From assembly GCA_963681505.1 (NCBI GenBank), contig OY811973.1, forward strand, positions 13,142,268 to 13,206,267: a DNA stretch of 64,000 nucleotides, given 5' to 3'. Positions 45,851-51,689 of this stretch are shown here, piece by piece (the first letter of the stretch is position 1; each line of letters begins with the position of its first letter). Below the pieces are notes generated by a model. The model searched no databases. It was not told the origin of the DNA and was given only the letters and a program-made list of their open reading frames with translations. The stretch comes from Eunapius fragilis. Taxonomy: Eukaryota; Porifera; Demospongiae; Spongillida; Spongillidae. Both the position numbers and the translations under genes were made by a program.

Positions 45851-46371
45851 CTGGTTTTTGCTCCATAACCAGGATAAAATCTAAATTGATTTCATGCTTT
45901 CCAAGATGGGAAAGCAGTGAAATTGCTGCCTTTTACAACCTGCTTGGATTGTGTTTGAAAAATTCTGGGCATTTCATGTTGTACTTGGGGTCAGCTCTCC
46001 CATGATCTCTCCATACACACAGGGCCATCAGTAGCAGGCCATGATGAGTAAGTGCTTGTCCACTGAGATTTGTGATCTTGTGTGTGTTTGTACATGTGTG
46101 TTGATAAGTGATACACCTGCCTTTGTTTACACTGAATACAGAAATGATAAAAACACTATACGACTGCCACCAAAGGGCATGCCCCCTCCTCCCAAGGTAC
46201 CCTGTTTGGTGGTGACTCATGTAATCATTGTAATGGTGTTACTTATATCAGCCTGAAGGACTCATCTATGCTGAGGTGGGGCTTGGAGCAAGGGTCCCCT
46301 TGCAAGTGCCTGTACCCAAGGAGCCTGTCCCTGTGATATACTCTGCAGTACAGCCCCACCAGGCCACATGA
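33552..46371 (+). CDS. Receptor gene B: Ig-like + FN3 + stalk + TM + dual-ITIM tail (5' end not identified)
   Basis: Tandem paralogue of gene A. Proposed exons: 33552-33932 (Ig-like), 36686-36934 (FN3), 37455-37511 (stalk, LAPPSTPLSPVLSLPPLR), 45050-45079 (stalk), 45503-45649 (transmembrane), 46023-46047, 46142-46196 and 46252-46371 (cytoplasmic, TGA). Phases match gene A throughout and the joined frame is open. A stalk exon equivalent to gene A 14921-14956 may lie in the repeat at about 45345-45446. The tail keeps PLPP-like and PPPPK stretches, LIYAEV and VIYSAV. The Ig domain is clearly different from gene A's while the last exon is almost identical, as expected for a family that varies its ectodomain but keeps its signalling part. 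The signal peptide exon is not seen and could lie in the 22.7-33.5 kb stretch. Confidence 0.82.
33933..34543. other. Intron of gene B
   Basis: No exon recognised between the Ig exon and the third Helitron-like copy. Confidence 0.5.
34544..35042 (+). mobile_element. Nonautonomous Helitron-like element, copy 3
   Basis: 499 bp inside the Ig-FN3 intron of gene B. A|TCTAATACTATAATTTCC at the start; CCCGTGATTTTTCACGGG and then CTAG|T at the end. An internal GT-to-purine-rich insertion (GTGGGGGAGGGGGGGAAA, about 34741) distinguishes it from copy 2. Confidence 0.82.
35043..35640. other. Intron of gene B, AT-rich
   Basis: Phrases ATACAAAAGGG and CTCTGGG occur twice at 35110-35190. No exon recognised. 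Confidence 0.45.
35646..36456. mobile_element. AT-rich element with imperfect TIRs
   Basis: GTGTTTGCGAAAGAACGCAA then CGCTTTAAAA at the left, and the near-complement TTTTAAAGCGTTGCGCTC then TTTTGCAAAGACC at the right, bound about 0.8 kb of AT-rich DNA in the gene B intron. No coding capacity and no clear target duplication. Confidence 0.55.
36423..36600 (-). pseudogene. Retroelement-like coding fragment
   Basis: Minus strand reads KVVSNLYGRLNLTLVRANAR and SLLLR, matching the relic at 24.9-25.1 kb (LYSRLNLTLVRAVARALLAR). It ends only about 85 bp before the FN3 exon of gene B. Confidence 0.55.
36686..36934 (+). CDS. Gene B exon: fibronectin type III domain
   Basis: A 249-bp phase 1-1 exon, acceptor TTTCAG, donor GTAAGT. 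FN3 features: APPSAPTI, DQLTVTWTSVP (Trp of strand B), TSYNVSINGS, FTGLTNNTVYTVSVVAINCAG. Nearly identical to the donor-less copy at 20722-20993, and less close to gene A's exon. Confidence 0.92.
37455..37511 (+). CDS. Gene B micro-exon: Pro/Ser stalk
   Basis: A 57-bp phase 1-1 exon between TTATTAG and GTGGGT, coding LAPPSTPLSPVLSLPPLR. It is the counterpart of the 24-bp exon of gene A at 9162-9185 and more than twice as long. Confidence 0.65.
37512..38660. other. Intron of gene B
   Basis: Contains a hairpin at 38331-38400 (GTGATCTG, a long T-run, ATATCTGT and their complements) and a G-run near 38500. No exon recognised. Confidence 0.5.
38660..40982. repeat. 35-/26-bp minisatellite in gene B intron
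   Basis: About 70 units of GGGCTATGTTGGATCATGGA followed by GGTGATGGAGGTGGT. The short form lacks one 9-bp ATGGAGGTG step. Neither length is divisible by three. The Gly- and Trp-rich frames it produces are artefacts. The G-rich strand is the coding strand of gene B. Confidence 0.95.
40983..43809. other. Intron of gene B
   Basis: A short acidic frame (EIEGEEEMDM, LPSDSDND then TAA at 41654-41656) looks like the C-terminal end of a gene or transposon protein but is too short to assign. G and C runs occur at 42661, 42748-42780 (a C20 run after GGGGGGGTCCGG) and 43456-43473. About 43570-43810 matches gene A intron DNA at about 11215-11390. Confidence 0.5.
43810..44150. repeat. Segmental duplication shared with 18030-18370
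   Basis: Counterpart of the 18.0-18.4 kb block, with about one difference per 10-15 bases by eye. Belongs to the ancestral receptor intron. Confidence 0.85.
44151..45049. other. Intron of gene B
   Basis: Loosely alignable to gene A 14200-14550, including CACATGATC-type repeats at 44930-45010. No exon recognised. Confidence 0.45.
45050..45079 (+). CDS. Gene B micro-exon: Ser/Thr stalk
   Basis: A 30-bp phase 1-1 exon, acceptor ATCTAG, donor GTGGGC, coding VTSSAMETS between split Gly codons. Same length and phase as gene A 14559-14588. Confidence 0.68.
45336..45446 (+). repeat. 24-bp tandem repeat at the site of a stalk exon
   Basis: About four copies of ACCTCAAGGTACATATGTAT plus GTGC, ending in TCAACAGGAGCA, which is the end of gene A's stalk exon 14921-14956. 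The period is a multiple of three and stays open (TSRYICMC per unit), so it could be an expanded exon. No acceptor of the right phase was found, so exon status is open. Confidence 0.7.
45503..45649 (+). CDS. Gene B exon: transmembrane helix
   Basis: A 147-bp phase 1-1 exon. A short PAPTTSAVGIGVG lead, then an Ala/Val/Ile-rich helix ending in VVVQKKKG. Nearly identical to gene A from SAVGIGV onward; the stalk part before it differs and is shorter. Confidence 0.88.
46023..46371 (+). CDS. Gene B cytoplasmic exons with two ITIMs
   Basis: Exons 46023-46047, 46142-46196 and 46252-46371 (TGA). They code PSVAGHDENDKN, LPPKGMPPPPK, then a last exon differing from gene A's at one residue (VIYSAV instead of VIYSTV). 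Both ITIM-type tyrosines keep their 24-residue spacing. Confidence 0.88.
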
Positions 46372-46372
46372 G

Positions 46373-46403
<31 letters not shown>

Positions 46404-46687
46404 TGTGTGTGTGTGCATGTGTGTGTTTGTGAGAGAGAGAGATATGTGTATCTAGATTATTGCAGACATGCTTACTTGAGAAGATGTATACCCGTAGAAT
46501 GATATTAAAAGTGCATGACATATTTCGAGTAATAATGAATCATTTGAATCTTTAGATGCATTAATTAATCAACCAGCTATTAGCATCCTTGCCTCACTCC
46601 AGCTCTCCAGTCCCTGAGTTAGTGTTGGGTGCATAAAGAATACTAACATCAAAATGGACATGTATATTTTCCAGCATGATATAATTG

Positions 46688-46746
<59 letters not shown>

Positions 46747-46950
46747 CCCTCTCTCTCTCAGGTAATCTGATTTTGGTCTTGTTAAGTACATTTCTAGGAA
46801 ACAGTCATATTCAATCACTTTTTTAAAACTGTTTTTTGCTTACAAGTTTTTTTTTTTTTTCAAATCATTGCTGTGTGCTATGAAATTTAATATCAAGCAA
46901 TATTGGAACAGATGTGGCACCATAAGGAAATAGACCTGTGCACAGCTCCA
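46372..46950. other. 3' flank of gene B
   Basis: A GT microsatellite starts at the stop codon; a TC-rich microsatellite lies at about 46687-46760. The last part aligns with gene A's 3' flank. Confidence 0.55.
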
Positions 46951-46954
46951 CATA

Positions 46955-47192
46955 ACCCATGGCACCAGGTCCCCTCCACACACCCCATGGCACCAGGTCT
47001 CCTCCACACACCCCATGGCACCAGGTCTCCTCCACACACCCCATGGCACCAGGTCTCCTCCACACACCCCATGGCACCAGATCTCCTCCACACACCCCAT
47101 GGCACCAGGTCTCCTCCACACACCCCATGGCACCAGGTCTCCTCCACACATCCCATGGCACCAGGTCTCCTACACACACCTCATGGCACTAG
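46955..47192. repeat. 28-bp minisatellite downstream of gene B
   Basis: About eight copies of the same unit as 16760-18025, preceded by the shared CAGATGTGGCACCATAAGGA. This is the short form of the array. Confidence 0.93.
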
Positions 47193-47405
47193 GTCGTCAG
47201 AGAATGGTTTTCTTTTACTTGTTTAAAACAATGAATGTTCTCAGGGATGCAGTGTGTATTCCCAAAGAAGTTTTAGTTGTAACTGGCAACACAGCACATT
47301 CCTTTGAAGTGGTTCGACTACTCACATTCACCCCTAATCACATCTCCTTCCCATCTCCACTATCCCTCCCCCTCCCTCAAATGACTTCCCCCCTATAACC
47401 CTTGG

Positions 47406-47858
47406 TTGTCATCTGAGGCTAGTTCTTACCACCAGAGTACATGGTTGTCAGCTGAGGCTAGTTCTTACCACCAGAGTACATGGTTGTCAGCTGAGGCTAG
47501 TTCTTACCACCAGAGTACATGGCTGGCTAGTTCTTACCATCAGAGTACATGGTTGGCTAGTTCTTACCATCAGAGTACATGGTTGGTTAGTTCTTACCAC
47601 CAGAGTACATGGTTGTCAGTTGAGGTTAGTTCTTACCACCAGAGTACATGGTTGTCAGCTGAGGCTAGTTCTTACCACCAGAGTACATGGTTGTCAGTTG
47701 AGGCTAGTTCTTACCACCAGAGTACATGGTTGTCAGCTGAGGCTAGTTCTCACCACCAGAGTACATTGAGGTTAGTTCTTACCACCAGAGTACATGGTTA
47801 TCAGCTGACTGAGGTTAGTGGTTGTCAGTTGAGGCTAGTTCTTGCCACCAGAGTATGA
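47406..47858. repeat. 39-bp tandem repeat
   Basis: About eleven units, with 30-bp variants. Core GCTAGTTCTTACCACCAGAG then TACATGGTTGTCAGC. The period is divisible by three, giving an open frame, but no gene context is visible. Confidence 0.88.
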
Positions 47859-48109
47859 TAAAATTTATAGATGCAAATAGTTTATTACAAGCAAGAAAAT
47901 TATCAACTACCAGCACCTAAATCTGATTGGTCACATTTTGGGGGTCATGTTGTGCGCAGGGTGAGCGAGGTGAGTTATCTTGCTTTCCATAGTACATAGC
48001 TGTCCCTTGACAGGGGGGTATGTGCACTGTTCTATCTATATAGAGTAGGAAACATAAGGGGAAACCGGGAAGGGGGGGGGGGGGGGGGGGGGGGAAGATA
48101 GGAATCGAC

Positions 48110-48780
48110 CCGGGTCGTAAAATCATTTTATAAACGCGACCCGCGTACCAAGAAACGGATAGTTTGGCTCTTTGTTGCTATCGAACCAGAAGGCAAAGAC
48201 GGTCATTTTAATGTTTTGTTCCAGTCTTCAAACTGTTTGCTTTAAGAGAACAAAAAAGCTCGTGTTTTTCCTCGTCCCCCGGCCAATTCTTCTCCGTCGT
48301 CGTCGTCTTATAATTCTTCTCGGGTGAGTATAGCTCAGGATAGGTTTAATCTCTTTAGAATCTCCTGGAAGGACATCTCCAGGCATCAGATATATGAACG
48401 CATGAAACTGACATACGTAATCATTACGTAATGCGGGAGTGCTAAATTGAAGCGTTCCCGTGGCAACATTCACGTATAATTAGAATTGTGCAGCGTTATA
48501 ACAGGTGGGAATTTCATTTGATCGCACATTTGGCTAAGTTAGCAAAGTTGTTTTTGTCAAAATGCCTTCCCGTCAACAAAAGCATAGATTGAATACCTTA
48601 CGGTACCGTAAGGTATTCAATCTATGACAAAAGAGGAGAGCTAAACGACGAGAGGAATACCCGGTACCTTCAAAATCGAAACGGTCGACGAGTTAGAGTC
48701 CTCCCACTTCGGTACGATGCTGATCCTTAACATAAGCGGGCGTCTGCTCGTGACGGTAGTTGAAGTTGGGAGGGGGTCGG
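48110..48780 (+). mobile_element. Repeat copy with coding relic, filled palindrome site
   Basis: Inverted counterpart of 12100-12610 (shared CGTACCAAGAAA, TTGCTATCGAACCA, TCTCCAGGCATC/TCTCCAGGTATC, GCTAAACGACGAGAGGAATA). ATGCCTTCCCGTCAACAAAAG at about 48563 starts a basic open stretch (MPSRQQK), interrupted by a 44-bp palindrome. Probably a fragment of a transposon-encoded basic protein. Confidence 0.6.
48584..48627. mobile_element. 44-bp perfect palindromic insertion with 7-bp target duplication
   Basis: CATAGATTGAATACCTTACG followed by its exact complement, flanked on both sides by ACAAAAG. The empty site is present in the paralogous copy (complement of about 12220-12235), where GTCAACAAAAGAGGAG is uninterrupted. 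Confidence 0.88.
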
Positions 48781-48797
48781 GGGACTGCATAAGTGCC

Positions 48798-48923
48798 TAG
48801 TCTCGTACCCAGACCCACATCGCAGCATGGACTACATCACCGCCGACGCGAGTAGTGGCACTACTCGCGTAGGCGGTGGTGTATTCCATCCGCAGCTGCG
48901 ATGTGGGTCTGGGTACGAGACTA
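48798..48923. mobile_element. 126-bp hairpin MITE with 9-bp target duplication
   Basis: TIR TAGTCTCGTACCCAGACCC and its exact complement at the other end; inner arms continue to pair (ACATCACCGCC, ACGCGAGTAGTG). Flanked by ATAAGTGCC at 48789-48797 and 48924-48932. Relatives at 8353-8461, about 11990-12090 and 28091-28141. The TAGTCT tip and 9-bp duplication resemble the helicase-bearing element at 25986-26992. Confidence 0.88.
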
Positions 48924-49019
48924 ATAAGTGCCCGATCTTCAATTAAATAGGCTACGTCATAACTATAACTTGTGAGCACTTGCCAGTATTCTCAGATATC
49001 GACAATAAAATTAAAAATA

Positions 49020-49281
49020 GTAAAGAAAAACATTCTCTATCGAGAAAGTTGGTGGGATTAAGGAATTGGAGGCAAGGTGGTGTAGAAAGGAAGGGAACAA
49101 AATGAGACAAAAATCCTATATTTATCACTTCTTTTGGTTCTGTTACATTTACATGTGCTAAATATAGAATTTTTGTCTCATTTTTCTTTTCCCAAAACCT
49201 TGTTCCCTTCCATTTTAGACCACCTTTGCCTCCAATTCCTATATCCCACCAACTTTCTCGTTAGAGAATGTTTTTCTTTAC
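49020..49281. mobile_element. ACATTCTC-family MITE, copy 1
   Basis: 262 bp with arms of about 100 bp: GTAAAGAAAAACATTCTC, then GAGAAAGTTGGTGG, and their complements at the right. Target duplication not clear. Confidence 0.8.
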
Positions 49282-49400
49282 TTGAACAGCATCAGTATTT
49301 ATGTCTCCCTTTGTCATATATGTGTTACAAACACATACAAAACTTGTTTCTTATTTTAATCTAAATATTATTCTACTAGCAGCTAGCTGAAATTATTGAT

Positions 49401-49672
49401 CTAATCACTGTCAGGCTTGGATGATCCATATGCAGCATTTGTATCCATCTCCATGACATCAGCATTGATGTTCTTATTAGTGCCCACCTCATCATACACA
49501 GTGGCAGGATCAGCATGTGAACTTGGTTTGTATGATGTCCCTGTGGACCTTCTTGAAATGTAGCAGAGGACAGAAGCCACCAACACTCCCAGAGAGAAGG
49601 ACACCACAAAGGTGACAGAGACAGATACACCAACTGCTGTACCAATGGCTGAACCAACTGCTGTACCAATGG
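49401..49672 (-). CDS. Last exon of a minus-strand membrane protein with ITSM-like motif
   Basis: Minus-strand exon beginning after TTGTTCAG (acceptor at 49673-49675) in phase 1 and ending at TAG (49401-49403); about 90 codons. AIGTAVG occurs twice (a 24-bp duplication), then a transmembrane segment TFVVSFSLGVLVASVLCYI, stop-transfer RR, and a roughly 45-residue tail with PATVYDEVG. TVYDEV fits the ITSM consensus TxYxx[VI]; a second Tyr lies in NAAYGSS. The upstream exons should lie at higher coordinates on the minus strand but were not identified. The phase-1 acceptor matches the receptor genes on the other strand. The tail is unrelated to the A/B tails. Confidence 0.65.
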
Positions 49673-49675
49673 CTG

Positions 49676-49970
49676 AACAAGTAAATAAAAAACATTCTCT
49701 ATGAGAAAGTTGGTGGCATATGGGATTTGAAGGCAATGGTGGTGTAAAAAGGAAGGAAACAAGGGTCTAATAATAAGGGAAAATGGAATAGTCCTATATT
49801 TAGCACACGAACAACATACTATATCCTACATATAGAAATGTGCTAAATATAGGACTATTCCATTTTTCCTTATCATTAGACCCTTGTTTCCTTCCTTTTT
49901 ACACCACCATTGCCTTCAAATCCTATATGCCACCAACTTTCTCATAGAGAATGTTTTTTATTTACTTGTT
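49676..49970. mobile_element. ACATTCTC-family MITE, copy 2, abutting a splice acceptor
   Basis: 295 bp with long TIRs starting AACAAGTAAATAAAAAACAT and ending in its complement. Its left end directly touches the CAG acceptor of the minus-strand exon at 49401-49672, so the pyrimidine tract of that acceptor is MITE sequence. Solo arms occur at about 5495-5575 and 11805-11880. Confidence 0.85.
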
Positions 49971-50762
49971 TCATTGATTTTTATTCATACCCAACTATGA
50001 GCCGTATAGCATGTTAAGTAATCCATCTTGATATGAGTGGGAGGTTGTAAAGGTACGACATACCTTAACTTTGAGTGACCTTAACTCTTTTCGCCGAGCG
50101 AGATGCAAGTTCAGGACTATGGCAATATCGCTGTCTTTTTTCAGGATCTGCTCGATACCTTGCACGTCGAGAGGTCCGTTCCTTTTCAGGATCTGAGGGG
50201 GCTTTAAGCAGAGATAATATATAGAGGGATTGGAAACGAATCACGTGCGCCATACATTCGTAGAAAAAACCGCGGCCAATGCTATAAGTGTTTGGTCACA
50301 CCTTTTAGAGTGTCAAAAGGGGCAGTAAAGAAGAACACGTACAGGGTTTTTTTGGCTTGCGCTCGTTAGTATTGAACACAATAAGGTAGGTTTACATTTT
50401 TTAAAGAGAATAATGGTAGGATATTGTTTTTACGCAAAGAAAACGCGGTTTTCGTGGTATTTTACATCACAAAGATGCTTTAAAGGGCATTTATTGGAGC
50501 CTGTTTTTTTTGTGGGACAGCCGTTTCTCAGCTAATGTGTATAATTCAAAAAGTAGCTAGTAACGTTGGTAACTGAATAAAGTTTTGCATGAATAAGGTT
50601 TTGTTGAGAAAGCGCTTCTAGAATCGGCTGTATCATCACATATCGATACGTGGATGCCTCCTTTTTGTGGGACAGCGTAGCTTTTGTTTCGTATCGAGAA
50701 CTGTCGCGGAAGGCTCCAATATGTAAAAAACTGTTACCTATTTTGCATAATTGTATTTTTAT
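49971..50762. other. Spacer with short basic coding-like frame
   Basis: A minus-strand frame at 50253-50065 contains ARYRADPEKRQ, similar in kind to the YNADPEQK stretch at 12.1 kb and typical of transposon basic repeats. Two phrases TTTTTGTGGGACAGC (about 50510 and 50665) recur as a complement near 54030. Confidence 0.4.
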
Positions 50763-51344
50763 ATGGTGTCTTCGTATAAAAACATGTCTAAAACTATTTT
50801 TGAAGAGATGGGACGAAGAAAATTTCGACTGTCGGTTCATCGAAAAAATGAAGTGCGAAGGAAAGCAGCACCAGCATTGAGGCGTGTATCAGTTCCCAGT
50901 GATTTAATTACAGCGGTGCCAGTTGGTTCGATGACCATTCAAAGTTCGAAAGCAGACCTCCATCCTGTTGTTGAAAATCAGCGTATGGAGGATACTGGTC
51001 CATTTCTTGTATCTTTCCCACTATCAGTTTTTATGCTAAGTGAAGTGCATACATTGGATGTCCTGTTGTCAAGGCTGAAAATGACAACCCTCCCTTCTAT
51101 GTGGGTTATTCTTGATGGCTTACCCCTTTTTGTCTGCAGAATGCACTCTACGCAGTTACAACCTACTGTATTGATGTCAGTTAAAGTTACAGCTGAGTTA
51201 CAATGGTCTGCAACTGTCTTGGACAAGATGGTTACGCCTGAGCAGTTCCCTGAACTTGGTGGCAGTGCATGGATGGAGGCATACAAAATAGCCAATAAGA
51301 AAGCAACCCAAAAGGCAAAGGCTATGAGAAAAGGACTACAGTAG
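50763..51344 (+). CDS. Hypothetical basic protein, about 190 residues
   Basis: An uninterrupted frame from ATG 50763 (or the better-placed ATG at 50784, MSKTIFEEMGRRKFRL) to TAG. The N-terminal third is rich in Arg and Lys (RRKFRLSVHRKNEVRRK); the middle is a mixed, globular-looking segment (FLVSFPLSVFMLSEVHTLDV); the C-terminus is a Lys/Ala-rich helix (KKATQKAKAMRK). I recognise no family. It could be a single-exon gene or part of a transposon. A GT microsatellite and the assembly gap follow directly. Confidence 0.45.
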   Translation: MVSSYKNMSKTIFEEMGRRKFRLSVHRKNEVRRKAAPALRRVSVPSDLITAVPVGSMTIQSSKADLHPVVENQRMEDTGPFLVSFPLSVFMLSEVHTLDVLLSRLKMTTLPSMWVILDGLPLFVCRMHSTQLQPTVLMSVKVTAELQWSATVLDKMVTPEQFPELGGSAWMEAYKIANKKATQKAKAMRKGLQ

Positions 51345-51489
51345 TTTTTAAATTGATTATTTGTTATCTCTTGGTGTCACTGTGTGTGTGTGTATGTTTG
51401 TGTGCGTGTGTGTGTGTGTGCGTGTGTGTGTGTGCGTGTGTGTGTGTGTGTGTGTGCATGTGTGTGTGCGTGGTATTGTATGTGAGTTA

Positions 51490-51689
51490 NNNNNNNNNNN
51501 NNNNNNNNNNNNNNNNNNNNNNNNNNNNNNNNNNNNNNNNNNNNNNNNNNNNNNNNNNNNNNNNNNNNNNNNNNNNNNNNNNNNNNNNNNNNNNNNNNNN
51601 NNNNNNNNNNNNNNNNNNNNNNNNNNNNNNNNNNNNNNNNNNNNNNNNNNNNNNNNNNNNNNNNNNNNNNNNNNNNNNNNNNNNNNNNN
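51490..51689. other. Assembly gap, 200 N
   Basis: Exactly 200 N, next to a GT/GCGT microsatellite (51379-51475), so the break is probably repeat-induced and its size nominal. Confidence 1.
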
